NCBI RefSeq assembly: GCF_000590555.1
Contig: NC_022198.1
Location: forward strand, 1,792,028 to 1,856,027
From: Corynebacterium argentoratense DSM 44202
Lineage (GTDB): Bacteria > Actinomycetota > Actinomycetes > Mycobacteriales > Mycobacteriaceae
Reading direction: 5' to 3'
Length of the DNA: 64,000 nt
The notes under the pieces were generated by a model. It saw nothing but the letters and a program-made list of their open reading frames with translations. It was not told the DNA's origin and did no database searches. Positions 1 to 10,500 of the stretch are shown here, one piece after another. Within the stretch, counting starts at the first letter, position 1; each line of letters opens with the position of its first letter. A program made the position numbers and the translations under genes.

Positions 1-236
1 ACCACAGGGTTACGGCCGACAACCAACTCGTTGCCATCATCTTTTTGATGACGCCCCTGCGCGCGACGCTCGCGCTCAATCTTGCGCTTATACGCTGCGT
101 GATAGGTGCGATCCTCCGCCTTAGGCGTCGGACCCTTACCCTTCAAACCACGGCGGCGCTGACCACCAGAACCAACAACCTGGCCCTTCTTGTTCGTCTT
201 GCGCATCGCGCCCCGACGCTGAGAGTTGCCTGCCAT
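1..236 (-). CDS. rlmB: 23S rRNA 2'-O-methyltransferase RlmB (partial, 5' end only)
   Basis: Only the first 78 or so codons are present; the gene runs off the left edge. The visible part is a very basic, glycine-rich stretch beginning [13 protein letters not shown], followed by [20 protein letters not shown]. This is the disordered N-terminal extension typical of actinobacterial RlmB/TrmH-type SPOUT methyltransferases, which methylate the ribose of a G in the peptidyl-transferase region of 23S rRNA. The catalytic SPOUT domain is outside the window, so the call rests on the extension and on gene order: it directly abuts the cysS stop codon, the same cysS-rlmB order as in M. tuberculosis. Start is ATG at 236. 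Confidence 0.85.
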   Translation of the reverse strand, partial: MAGNSQRRGAMRKTNKKGQVVGSGGQRRRGLKGKGPTPKAEDRTYHAAYKRKIERERRAQGRHQKDDGNELVVGRNPV

Positions 237-1616
237 CTACTTACCTGCCTTCAATTGCCACTGGGCGCCATCCGCCGTGTCAATAACCTCGACACCAGCA
301 GCCGCGAGGGTGTCACGCACCTCATCAGCAACCGCCCAATCCTTGTTTGCTCGTGCCTGCGCCCGGCGAACAAGCTGCGCCTCCACGAGGGCATCCAGTG
401 CGCCCATCGCAGCAGAATTATCCTGCCCACTGTGCCAGGTTTCCGCCAGCGGGTCAACGCCAAGCACAGCAGCCATCGCGCGAACCGACTGAGCCAAGGC
501 ACTAGCCTGCTCCCGATCGCCCTCAGCCAGCGCAGTATTACCCTTGCGGACAGCGCCGTGGATCACCGCCAAAGCCTTCGGCACGGCGAAGTCCTCGTCC
601 ATCGCCTCGGCGAACTCCGGGGCGACCTCGCCAGGCTCGGCATCGGGGAACTTCGAGACAAAATCCTCAATGCGACGGTAGCCCGCAGCAGCCTCCAACA
701 AAGCGCCCTCGGAGTACTCAATCATCGAGCGATAATGAGCGCTACCCAGGTAGTAGCGCAGCTCCACAGGCCGCACAATCTTGGTGATGTTCTCGACACT
801 CAACACGTTGCCCAAGGACTTACTCATTTTCTCACCGGCCATCGTCACCCAACCGTTGTGCATCCAATAGCGGGCAAAACCGTCACCAGCAGCATGAGCC
901 TGAGCGATCTCATTTTCGTGATGGGGGAACTTCAAATCCAGACCACCACCATGGATGTCGAACTCCGCACCCAAATACTTGGTAGCCATCGCCGTGCACT
1001 CAATATGCCAACCAGGGCGGCCGTCACCCCACGGGGTAGGCCACGAAGGCTCACCCGGCTTAGCCGCCTTCCACATAGTGAAATCACGAGGATCACGCTT
1101 ACCAGTGCCGGCAGACTCCCCCTGATCCATCTCATCAAGCTTCTGGCCAGACAACTGGCCATAGCCCTCGATAGTGGCCGGGCTGCAATACACATTGCCA
1201 TCCGAGGCATAGCCATGGCCGGCATCAATAATGCGCTGCATGTACTCCACCATCTCAGTAATGTGGCCCGTCGCCCGAGGCTCCAACGACGGCGGACGCA
1301 CACCCAACTGGCTATAAGCCCAGTTAAAAGCACGCTCATGAGTAGCCGCCCACTCCCACCACGGGCGACCATTGTCCGCGGCCTTCGTCAGGATCTTGTC
1401 ATCAATGTTGGTGACATTGCGCACGAACGCGACGTCAAAACCCTTGTACTCAAGCCAATTACGCACAATATCGAACGCCACGCCACTACGCAGATGCCCA
1501 ATATGCGGCACCGACTGCACCGTCGCACCACACAGATACACCGACGCATGGCCGGGGCGCAAAGGTTCGAAATCGCGGAGCTGTCTAGTCGCCGAATCAT
1601 AAATGCGTAAAGTCAC
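237..1616 (-). CDS. cysS: Cysteine--tRNA ligase
   Basis: Class I aminoacyl-tRNA synthetase of 459 aa that charges tRNA-Cys. Visible motifs in order: YLCGATVQ (zinc cysteine), PHIGHLRS (HIGH motif), WHIECTAMA and [10 protein letters not shown] (further zinc ligands), [10 protein letters not shown] (KMSKS loop), and a C-terminal helical region ending [11 protein letters not shown] chose the GTG start at 1616 ([12 protein letters not shown]) because family members begin almost exactly there; the frame stays open upstream to about 1799 but that sequence is not conserved-looking. It lies between ispF and rlmB, all on the minus strand and tightly packed, suggesting one transcript. Length is normal for the family. 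Confidence 0.96.
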   Translation of the reverse strand: MTLRIYDSATRQLRDFEPLRPGHASVYLCGATVQSVPHIGHLRSGVAFDIVRNWLEYKGFDVAFVRNVTNIDDKILTKAADNGRPWWEWAATHERAFNWAYSQLGVRPPSLEPRATGHITEMVEYMQRIIDAGHGYASDGNVYCSPATIEGYGQLSGQKLDEMDQGESAGTGKRDPRDFTMWKAAKPGEPSWPTPWGDGRPGWHIECTAMATKYLGAEFDIHGGGLDLKFPHHENEIAQAHAAGDGFARYWMHNGWVTMAGEKMSKSLGNVLSVENITKIVRPVELRYYLGSAHYRSMIEYSEGALLEAAAGYRRIEDFVSKFPDAEPGEVAPEFAEAMDEDFAVPKALAVIHGAVRKGNTALAEGDREQASALAQSVRAMAAVLGVDPLAETWHSGQDNSAAMGALDALVEAQLVRRAQARANKDWAVADEVRDTLAAAGVEVIDTADGAQWQLKAGK

Positions 1617-1626
1617 GGTATCAAGT

Positions 1627-2127
1627 CTATACACCCCGATACACCAAAGCAGTCGCGATGGCAGCCCGCCCACGGCCCTCGCCCGTAAAGCCCATATGAT
1701 CAGTCGTTGTCGCAGACACCGACACAGGCGCACCCAACAACTCCGACAAACGCTCCTCCGCCTCCACACGGCGCGCAGACATCTTCGGACTATTCGCAAT
1801 CAACTGCGCCGACACATTGCCCACAACAACCGACTCCCGATCCAACAACTCGCGAAGCTCCCGCAACAACTGCTCCCCCGACACCCCGTCATACTCCGGC
1901 CGACCCACCCCAACAAAACTGCCCAAATCCCCCAAACCCGACGCAGCCAGCACAGCATCGATCACAGCATGCGTCACGACGTCTCCATCCGAATGCCCCT
2001 CGCAACCATCAACCCCCTCAAACAACAAACCAGCAATCCAACAAGGCTTACCGGCCTCAACCTGATGCGCATCAAACGCAGTACCCACCCGAGGCAACCC
2101 AGCAGCAGTATTCATATTCACGCTCAT
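1627..2127 (-). CDS. ispF: 2-C-methyl-D-erythritol 2,4-cyclodiphosphate synthase
   Basis: IspF (166 aa) makes the cyclic diphosphate intermediate of the MEP isoprenoid pathway. The N-terminus [10 protein letters not shown] carries the metal-binding D-x-H pair, [13 protein letters not shown] is the family signature, and the C-terminus holds [16 protein letters not shown] (substrate pocket). ATG at 2127 (MSVNMN) is preferred; ATG at 2115 is possible, and an in-frame start at 2163 would overlap ispD more deeply. The start lies inside the 3' end of ispD (29-nt overlap), which indicates translational coupling. Together with ispD it supplies IPP/DMAPP for menaquinone and decaprenyl-phosphate. Confidence 0.95.
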   Translation of the reverse strand: MSVNMNTAAGLPRVGTAFDAHQVEAGKPCWIAGLLFEGVDGCEGHSDGDVVTHAVIDAVLAASGLGDLGSFVGVGRPEYDGVSGEQLLRELRELLDRESVVVGNVSAQLIANSPKMSARRVEAEERLSELLGAPVSVSATTTDHMGFTGEGRGRAAIATALVYRGV

Positions 2128-2155
2128 AGGCCCCGATGATACTTGCCCACCCCGC

Positions 2156-2878
2156 CTAGCCACGCGACAAATAAAACTCCGCGACCACCATATCGATAGG
2201 GTTCGTAATCTTCAGGGCCTCAGCAGCCCCCTCAACCACCTGAACCGGCACACCAATCAACTCCAACAAAGAAGCATCATCAGTCACCACAGCAGCATCC
2301 CCCGCCCCCTGAGACTGCTGCCACTGCCGATTCGCCCGCACCAAAGTCGCAGCATCAAACCCCTGAGGAGTCTGCGCCGCACGCAACATCGCACGCTGCG
2401 GCGCCCCCACAACCTGCTCCGCCCCATCAACAACCTTGATCGTATCCACCACCGGCAACGCAGGAATCACCCCACGCGCCCCCGCAGCCACAGCATCAAT
2501 CACCCGCTCAATCATCGCGGGCGGAGTCAAACAACGTGCAGCATCATGCACCACAATCGTGGCCTCACCCTCACCCGGACACCCCAACAACTCATACGCG
2601 AGCTGCACGCCCCTCCAAGCACTATCCGCACGCTCAGCACCCCCCTCAATCACACACACCCCAGGCTGGCTTCCCAGCGCAACCACCGCGGCGTCATCAC
2701 GCATATCCGCCGACACGGTGACAACCACATGATCCACCCCAGCAGCACGCACCCCCGCAAGGGCACGATCAAGCAAACACCTGCCCCCGAGCTCCACCAA
2801 AGCCTTCGGCTTATTTGCCCCCAAACGAGTACCCGAACCCGCCGCAACAATCACCGCAGCAACACGTCGAATACACAC
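2156..2878 (-). CDS. ispD: 2-C-methyl-D-erythritol 4-phosphate cytidylyltransferase
   Basis: IspD (240 aa) transfers CMP to methylerythritol 4-phosphate in the MEP pathway. The N-terminal nucleotide-binding signature [20 protein letters not shown] is clear, followed by VVHDAARC (metal and substrate loop) and [11 protein letters not shown] near residue 170. The start is GTG at 2878, immediately ahead of the conserved VAAVIVAAG strand. It sits downstream of carD and overlaps ispF, matching the carD-ispD-ispF order of M. tuberculosis (Rv3583c-Rv3581c). Codon use is strongly biased to GTG/GCG, as elsewhere in the minus-strand genes here. Confidence 0.95.
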   Translation of the reverse strand: MCIRRVAAVIVAAGSGTRLGANKPKALVELGGRCLLDRALAGVRAAGVDHVVVTVSADMRDDAAVVALGSQPGVCVIEGGAERADSAWRGVQLAYELLGCPGEGEATIVVHDAARCLTPPAMIERVIDAVAAGARGVIPALPVVDTIKVVDGAEQVVGAPQRAMLRAAQTPQGFDAATLVRANRQWQQSQGAGDAAVVTDDASLLELIGVPVQVVEGAAEALKITNPIDMVVAEFYLSRG

Positions 2879-2945
2879 AAGAAAAACCCAACGCCACTAG
2901 TATCGCCGAACGCCGGCAGCCACCCCACGCCACCGGCACAAACGA

Positions 2946-3518
2946 CTAGTCGTCAAAATCCAAGTCATCAAGATCAACATCGTCGGCAAGCTCGGGCTTA
3001 GGCTCCTCTGCCACACCCTCGCTCTTCTGACGCTCCAACGTCGCCAACATCTGAGCATCAAGCTCATCTGCCTTCTTCTCGTCAACGTTTTCAGCCAACG
3101 CCAACTCGCCCACCAACACCTGACGAGCCTTCGCCAACATGCGCTTCTCACCAGCAGACAAACCACGGTCCTGATCACGGCGCCACAAATCGCGCACAAC
3201 CTCAGCGACCTTGTTAACATCACCAGAAGCCAAACGCTCCTGATTAGCCTTGTAGCGACGAGACCAGTTGCCGGCCTCCTCAACATCAATCTCACGCAGC
3301 ACAGAGAAAACCTTCAACAGGCCTTCCTCCCCCACCACGTCGCGGACACCCACCAACTCCGCATTCTTCGCAGGCACACGAACCGTCAAATCCGATTGGT
3401 GGATCTGAAGGACCAGAAACTCCAGTGTCTCCCCTCCCATCTCGCGCTGCTCAATCGCCTCAACGACTGCGGCACCGTGGTGGGGGTAGACGACAACGTC
3501 CCCGACCTTAAAATCCAT
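2946..3518 (-). CDS. carD: CarD family transcriptional regulator
   Basis: CarD/CdnL (190 aa) binds the RNA polymerase beta subunit and stabilises the open promoter complex, especially at rRNA promoters. The N-terminal Tudor-like RNAP-interaction domain begins at once ([17 protein letters not shown]), followed by the helical DNA-binding domain with [16 protein letters not shown] around residue 85. The C-terminus is unusually acidic (repeated D and DL pairs, last 12 residues), a tail also seen in corynebacterial members. ATG at 3518. It is divergent from the LpqE-like gene across a 171-bp gap that must hold both promoters. Confidence 0.95.
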   Translation of the reverse strand: MDFKVGDVVVYPHHGAAVVEAIEQREMGGETLEFLVLQIHQSDLTVRVPAKNAELVGVRDVVGEEGLLKVFSVLREIDVEEAGNWSRRYKANQERLASGDVNKVAEVVRDLWRRDQDRGLSAGEKRMLAKARQVLVGELALAENVDEKKADELDAQMLATLERQKSEGVAEEPKPELADDVDLDDLDFDD

Positions 3519-3689
3519 TGACTACTCCTATGGCCTTGAAGATTTCAGCTAGTCGATGCTACCACGTCCGGGGGCACAGAAATAGGCCAGGCCCCATCTA
3601 GCGACTAGACTAATACAGTGGATAACCGCACACTCGAGCCACACAACCCGAGTGCGCACAACAAGCAGCAAAAAGAAAAGGACGAACCT

Positions 3690-4241
3690 GTGATCTCCAA
3701 GAAGTTGACGGTGACCGTACTCGCCGGAGCAACCCTGACCTTGAGCGCTTGCGGTGCTGGCCAGATCTCCCAGACCGCCAACCAGGTAGCAGCAGTCGAT
3801 GGCGCCTCTGCCACCGACGAGCACATTGCCGTCCGCGACGTCACCGTCCTGGTCGACGACGAAGGCGAAGCAGCCCTGAAGTTCACCGCAATCAACCTCA
3901 ACCCGGTTGGTTCTGACGCCCACACCCTCAAAAAGGTGACCGTCGGCGACCAGACCGTGAAGTTCGACGACGAAGACCTCACCATCGAGCCGAACTGCAG
4001 CCTCGTCGCAGACAGCGAAGCAGGACTCGACAAGCTTGCCCAGGACAAGGAAGCCTGCATCACCTACGTCGCCAACACCGTCGACAACCCCGGCTTCGCA
4101 CTCGGCGGTAACAAGGAAGTGACCTTCGAGTTCAACGATCTGAGCGTCACCACCGATGCCACCATCGCAGCCCCCGTTCTCGATGCCGGATCCGATCACC
4201 CCCGCGAGAACACCCCCGAGCACGCCGGCCACAGCCACTAA
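3690..4241 (+). CDS. LpqE-like secreted lipoprotein
   Basis: Probable exported lipoprotein of 183 aa. The N-terminus has basic residues (ISKKL), a hydrophobic core (TVTVLAGATLTLS) and a lipobox-like ACG, placing the lipidated Cys near residue 21. The mature part is acidic, with two further cysteines (PNCSL and EACITYV) that could form a disulfide, and ends His-rich (EHAGHSH). I chose GTG at 3690 because an AAAGGA ribosome site lies just upstream and the signal peptide starts there; the frame is open back to 3618. Position divergent from carD matches M. tuberculosis lpqE (Rv3584). Molecular function of the family is not known to me. Two hairpins follow. Confidence 0.75.
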   Translation: MISKKLTVTVLAGATLTLSACGAGQISQTANQVAAVDGASATDEHIAVRDVTVLVDDEGEAALKFTAINLNPVGSDAHTLKKVTVGDQTVKFDDEDLTIEPNCSLVADSEAGLDKLAQDKEACITYVANTVDNPGFALGGNKEVTFEFNDLSVTTDATIAAPVLDAGSDHPRENTPEHAGHSH

Positions 4242-4251
4242 AGCTCATCGC

Positions 4252-4320
4252 TCTAGCCGGCCCCAACCGGGGGGGCTAGTTTCCTTCAAGGCACCGCACA
4301 GCCCTGCGGTGCCTTTTTTA
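4252..4320 (+). terminator. Intrinsic terminator(s) after the lipoprotein gene
   Basis: Two consecutive hairpins. The first is CTAGCC...GGCTAG (4252-4279, G/C-rich inner pairing). The second is a classic terminator: AAGGCACCGCA (4288-4298) pairs with TGCGGTGCC and is followed by a T-run to 4319. Confidence 0.85.
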
Positions 4321-4337
4321 TATTTTTTACGGGCGGC

Positions 4338-4426
4338 GTGCCAAAATGTGCGCATTTAGCCCCCTTCCGATCACATTTCCCCACGTCGGCTCTCGCACGG
4401 CGGCCTAGATGCGCACATTTTGGCAC
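4338..4426. repeat. 22-bp inverted repeat flanking a 45-bp core
   Basis: The left arm (4338-4359, GTGCCAAAATGTGCGCAT then TTAG) and right arm (4405-4426, CTAG then the exact complement) match at 21 of 22 positions, with 18 perfect contiguous pairs. The arms surround a 45-bp core with no ORF and lie between the two facing terminators of the lipoprotein and the giant surface protein. It is too A/T-containing and widely spaced to be a simple terminator. A mobile-element relic or a regulator/recombinase site are both possible. Confidence 0.7.
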
Positions 4427-4435
4427 CCGACAACA

Positions 4436-4472
4436 GCAAAAGAGCGGGCCGCGCACATCGTGCACGACCCGC
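4436..4472 (-). terminator. Terminator of the giant surface-protein gene
   Basis: On the minus strand GCGGGTCGTGCAC pairs over 13 positions (two G-T pairs) with GTGCGCGGCCCGC around a 3-nt loop, followed by TCTTTTGC. It lies about 40 bp downstream of the stop codon at 4513. Confidence 0.85.
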
Positions 4473-4512
4473 CCTTGAACATGGTCTGCTAGCTTGCGCT
4501 AGCTATCACCGC

Positions 4513-7500
4513 TTATTTGCAGTGCTTGCCCTTGCTCTTGCGGCGGGAACCGATCAGGCCAGCGCCTGCGGCTGCCAGGGCAATACCTGCCACACCGAAT
4601 CCGATGACATCTGCACCGGTCTGAGCCAGCGCGGTCGGGTTCTTAGCGATACCCTTGATGCCTTCATCGTTCTTGGCGATGCCTTTGCCCTCGACGGCAG
4701 GAGCCTCGGTAGCTGCGGGAGCTTCCGGTGCCGGCTGCGGATCGGAGGAGCCGATGTGGTGTCCGAGGAACGGAATCAGGCCAAGCAGCGGCCACCAGGG
4801 GACGCGGCTGCCCTTGTGCGAGTTGAACTCTGCGGTGTCCTCATCAGAGGTGACCTTTTCACCAGCAGGGGTGTTACCGGTCGCCATCGCGGTGTTGACC
4901 ACGCGGCCGGCATCGGCGTCCTTGTCGGTGACAATGTAGTCCGCTGCTGCGCACTCGGTGCTCTCGTTCGGGGCGAGAGTCTTGGCCTCACAGCTGACCT
5001 CAACGCCAGCATCAACCAGCTTCTCGTCGTACACCGCGACATCACTGAGGGTGATATCACCGGTGTTGGTGACGGTGAAGACGTACTTCACCTTGTCGCC
5101 AGGGGTGTAGCTGTCCTGCTTGTCCGCGATCTCCTTGGTGATGTTCAGGCCAGTGACCTTAGAGACCTCAACCGTCTTGGTTGCGGTTGCTTTCAGCGGC
5201 GGCTGCTCGTGGTAGCTACCGGTTGCGGTTGCGGTGTTGACGATGCCTTCACCTGCATCTACGTCGGCCTGATCGATCGGCTTAGTGAAGGTACAGGTTA
5301 CGGTTTCATCAGGCTGCAGGGTTGCGGTGCCTTCTGCCACTGCAGGATCTGCACACTTGAGCTGACCTTTGGCCGCCATCGGATCGTTGATACCAACATT
5401 GTTCAGCTCGGTGGAGCCTGTGTTGGCGACAGTGAGGGTGTAGGTGATGGTGTCACCAGCCTTCACTAGAACCTGGCTAGCGTCCTTGGTCAGGGTCAGT
5501 GCAGACTTGCCGGTACGGGCGGTTGTGCTGGATTCCTCAGACTCAACCGTGCTGGGCTTTTTGGGCTTCGGCTCGATCGGGTTGAGGGGCACAATGTTGC
5601 TGATCGCACGGATCGGCGTGGTGCCTGCAACGGTAGCCACATTGTTGACAGTGCCTGCTGCGACGTCAGCTTCGGTCACCGTGTAGTCAGAATCGGAGTG
5701 GCACATGGTTTCTGCACCAGCAGCCAAGTCGGTTGCTTCACAGGTGACGGTGATGCCGTTGTCTTCGAGCATCTTGTCCTTGATGACAAGTTTGCTGATC
5801 GAGGTCTCACCGACGTTTTCGACCTTGAAGGTGTAACGAATCTTGTCGCCAGCCACGTAGGGCTCCTGCAGGTTGTCGATCGTCTTGGTGAGCTTCAGCA
5901 GCGGGGTCTGCTCCTTGAAGGGCACCTTTGCCTCGGCCTGAACCGGGGTGACCTTCTTGTTGCCGTACTTGCCGGACACGCCAGCGATGTTGACAGACCA
6001 GTCGTAGGAGTCCACATCGGACTGCAGCACCTTGAAGGAGGCCTTACAGACGATGCTTCCGCCAGCCGGGAGGCTTGCGCCTGCGCCGCCCCACGCGGCG
6101 TCATCATCACAGGTGATGGTGGCTTCGCGCTCGGGGTCTTCCAGCATGCCGGCGATAACGTCGTCGGTGATGATCACGTTGTCGATGCGGGTGTTACCAG
6201 CATTCTTCGCGGTGATCGTGTAGTTGACGGTGTCGCCTGCCTCGCGTTCTGCGTCCGGGTTATCCGCGACCTTGTCGATGGTCAGTGCAGGGATGCCGGT
6301 GCGGAAGTTAGCGGTCGACGGATTGGACTTGACGTCCTGACCGCCAGGAGTCGATCCACCGGTGGTCTTGCCGCTGGCGGTTGCAGTGTTGGGCACGAGA
6401 CCCATTTCTGCTTCCTCCGGGGTGACCTTGTGGGTCTTGGCGACGCAGGTGCGCTCGTCACCGGGTGCCAGTTCGCCACCGCCACAGTCGAAGGCTTCGC
6501 CGAACATCGGGTCAGAAACCTTGATGTCCTTTAGGGTGACGTCGCCGGCGTTGCGGACAACGAAGCCGTATTCGACGGTGTCACCTTCGACGAATTGTTC
6601 GCCTTCGGGCTTGTTGGTGATGGTCTTTTCCAGCTCCAACTTCTTGGCGTTGGCCACGGTGATGGTGGCGGAGTCGCTCTTCTTCGGTGCCTTCGCCTTA
6701 TTGGTCTTGCCTTCGGCGGTGGCGGTGTTGGTGAGCGGCTTTTCGGCGTTGACGTCGTCTTGGGTGACGGTGATCGTAGCTTCGCAGGTTACGGAATCAC
6801 CCTTGGCGATCTTGTCTGCACCTTCGGGGCAGTTGAGGTCGACGTCGTGACCGTCCATGTCATCGGTGATTTTCACGTCGGTCAGGTCGGTCGGGCCGTC
6901 GTTGGTGACCTTAATGGTGAAGGTTGCCTTCTCGCCAGCCTTGTAGGGGCCGGGGTTTGCGATTGCCTTGTCGATCGCCAAGCTGGGCTTGCCGATGTCG
7001 ACGGTTGCGTCGTCTTCGTCCTTAACCGGGTCATTGTTGTGAACCTTGTTGTTCGGCTTTAGGCCGACAACGGTTGCCTTGTTGACCAGGGTGGGGCTGT
7101 CTGCCTCTTCTGCGGTGACGACGTGCTTGTCGGCGGTGCAGGTGGTCTTGGCGCCGGGCGCGAGCTCGGTTTGTTCACAGGTGACGCCGTTTTCGAACAT
7201 CGGGTCGGTGACCTTGACGTCATGCAGGGTCACGTCACCGGTGTTTTCAACAACGAAGCTGTATTCGACTTCGTCGCCTTCGACGTAGATCGGCTTGGGG
7301 TCAACCACGGTCTTGGTCAGCTTGATGCCGGCCTTTGAGGAGACAGAAACCTTAGCTTCTGCCTGGGGTCCCTCGACCTTGTTTTCACCGAAGTTACCGG
7401 CGGTGGAGGCGGTGTTGACGATCTGTTCGCCAGCGTCGACCTCGTCTTGGGTAACGGTCGTGGTGCCGAAGCATTCAGCCTTCTGACCGATAGCAAGGGT

Positions 7501-10500
7501 GCCAATTTCAAGGCCATCGATGCGTCGGCCGTCGACCATGCAGTAGACGTCTTCCGCGTCGGCGAACATCGGGTCGTTGACGACAACGTTGTCTACCGGG
7601 GTGATGGCGTCAGCCGGGTTGGTGACGGTGACCTTCCAGGTGACCTTGTTGCCCTTGACCAGGTCAACCTGCTTTTCAGAGGTGACGGCCTTGGCGATCT
7701 CCAGCTTCGGGGTACCGGTATTGAAGGTCGCCTTGGATTCTTCCGACTTCACGCGCTCTGCGAGCGGGGTGTCGGCGTTCTGTCCGGGCTTGGTCGCGTT
7801 GGCGGTTGCCACGTTTTCGATCTTGCCGTTGGTTGCAGCGTCTTCTGCGCTGACTTTGTAGTCAACTGTGCATTCAACGCTGGCGTTGGGGGCGATGGGG
7901 CCTTCACCACAGGAGATTTCGTCTGCGCCAAGCTTGGAGTCCAGAACCTTCGGGTTGTCGAGGGTTTGGGTACCGGTGTTGGTGATGACGAACTTGTAGG
8001 TGACGGGCTCGCCCTGTGCGTACAGCGCCTTGGGTTCGACGATGGACTTCTCGAGCTTGATGGAGGTCTTAACGTTCAGCGGTGCGCTGGCTTCGTTGTT
8101 GGCCTTCTTCTGCTCTTCGGTCTCCACGACGTTGTCTGCGGTGCGGTACTTGGCGCTGACGTCGGCACGGTTGTCGATCTTGGTGAGGGTGTCTAGGTCT
8201 TCCTGGGTCACCTCGGTGGTGACGGTGCAGGTGACCTTGGTGCCCTGTGCAAGAATGCCAGCTGCCGGGTCGAAGCCGTCGGGGCAGACGATGTCTGCGC
8301 CTGGGCGTTCGTGGGTGAACACGTCGGTGATTACGACGTCATTGAGGTCCGTGGTGCCAGTGTTGGTCACGGTGATCTCGTAGACGATCTGATCGCCACG
8401 GTTGTAGCTGTCCTTCTTGTCCTTGATGGACTTGGCCAGATCAACCTTGGGGGTACCGACGACGACCTTGGCCTCGGAGGTTGCTTCTGCCTTTTCACCT
8501 TGGACGTTCTCGCCAGTCACTGTGGCGGTGTTGTCGTAGGTGTCGGCTTCTGCATCCTGCGGGGTGAGCACGTGGGTTGCGGTACACGTCATGTGCTCAT
8601 CGGGTGCCAGTTCAGTCTTCGGGCACTTGAGGTCGCTGACCTTCTCGTCTGCCAAGGTGACGTTTCGCAGCGTGACCTTGGAGGTGTTGTGCACATCGAA
8701 GCTGTATTCGACGGTTTCGCCTGCCAGCGCCTTGCCTTCGATTGCCTGGTCGTCCTGCTTGACTTCAGCGGTCTTGGTCAGGGCGATGGAGGGCTTGTAT
8801 ACGGGCACCTCAATGGTTGCGGTCTTCTTCTCGGTCACGACGTCGCGGTTCTTCTCTGCGTTGTCGGGTCGAGTCTTGGCCCGCAGCACTGCGGTGTTGT
8901 CGATGTCCTTGCGGTTGTCGACGTCCTTCTGGTTGACGGTGTATTCGACGGTGCACTGGAAGCCTGCGCCGGGGGCGAGGGTGAGCTTGCCGTCAGTGAC
9001 GTTGAGCTTCGGTGCTTCTTCAGCGCCAGCTTCAGCGTCGAGCGCTACACAGTTGTCAAGGGTGACGGGTGCTTCGTTGGAAAGCTTGCTGTCCTCCAGG
9101 GTGACATTGTGCAGGGTGACGTTACCGGTGTTACGGCCGGTGATGACGAAGGCTGCTGCCTCTTTGTTGTCGCGAACAACGCGGTCACTGAGTGCGTCTG
9201 TGCCCTGGTCGGCCGGGCGTACCTGCTTGGTGAGTTCCAGAGCGGGGCCGGGTTCGACGATGGGGACGATCACCGAGGAGGGATCCGGGGTGACGACCTT
9301 GCTCTTGTACTTACCGGTGATGGATGCGGTGTTCTTCAGGATCGCTTCGAGGTCGATGTCTTCCTGAGTGACCTTGCTCCAAGTGACGGTGCAGGAGTAC
9401 TTGTCGCCGACTGCCAGGTTTGCGCCTTGCTCGGATAGCAGGTCGCCCTTGGCTTTAAGGTCTTCACCTACGTAGGCGGTGCCTTCGGAGTTGGTGATGA
9501 CGCAGGTCAGTTGATTCTTGAGTTTTTCACTCTCGGTGTCCTTGACCCACTGGTCATCGAGCTTAACTTCGGTCAGCGGAACATCGCCGTCGTTTTCGCC
9601 TTCGATGGTGAAGGTTGCTTCGCCGTCAACGGTTCGCTTGTCCTCCGGATCATTGACAGACTTCGCCACAGTGACGCTTGGGCTAGCCACCCAGTAACCG
9701 AAGTTGATGTCACGGATTTGCTCTTCCTGACCACCATTTTGGGCGGGGGAAATTCCCTGGATTACTTGGGTACCGGATTCCCAGGTGCCGTTGTTTTCAG
9801 GGTTCTTGCCAGCCTCGGTGTTGATCTCTTGATCATCGAGAGGCTTCACGCGAACCTTGTAGGTACCTGCGGGCAGGTTGTCGAATTCGTAGTGACCGTT
9901 TTGGTTCAGCTTGCCTTCACCGAGGGTGATGGTCTGGTAAACCTCGTCACAGTTTTCGACCTCGCCAGCTTTGTTGGTGGTGCACTTAAGCAGCTCAACA
10001 ATGCGACCGTTGGGCGAAGGCTCTTCTTCAGAACCGCGTGATGCATCCTTGTCAACGTCTTGGTAGATGTTGCCACTGATGCGACCTGCGTACACCTCGG
10101 TTTGAACGGCTGCCGGCTGAGGACCAGCGTTAGCACGGGAGTACATCTCTGTTTCGGTGACAACGTAGACGCCGATCTGGTTACGGTAACGATCGCCCGC
10201 ACGGTTGTCCTTTGCATCGAAGTGCAGGTAGTAGGTCCGGTTAGACTCGGGCAGGAAAGTCTTTGAGCGGAATCGCAGTGCGGTGATCTTTTCGCCACCG
10301 GCCTTTGCGGATTCCTTGTACTTTTCCAACTCTTCTTGGGTGAGGTCGCGCCAAGCAGTGGTATTCGGCTTGGAGTCAAGATCGCCCACACCTGGGCGCT
10401 TGAACATCGCGCGGCACAGCTCGATATCCGAGGCGTTAGCCGTGGACGGACACATCGAGACCTTCTTGGGGTCATCGGTGGTGAACTGGACCGGGAGGTT

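Noticed and set aside
8311..9438. Several plus-strand open frames of 150-410 codons opposite the giant adhesin
   Set aside because: Repetitive mirror images of the DUF11 modules; the minus-strand reading has signal peptide, repeats and sorting signal.
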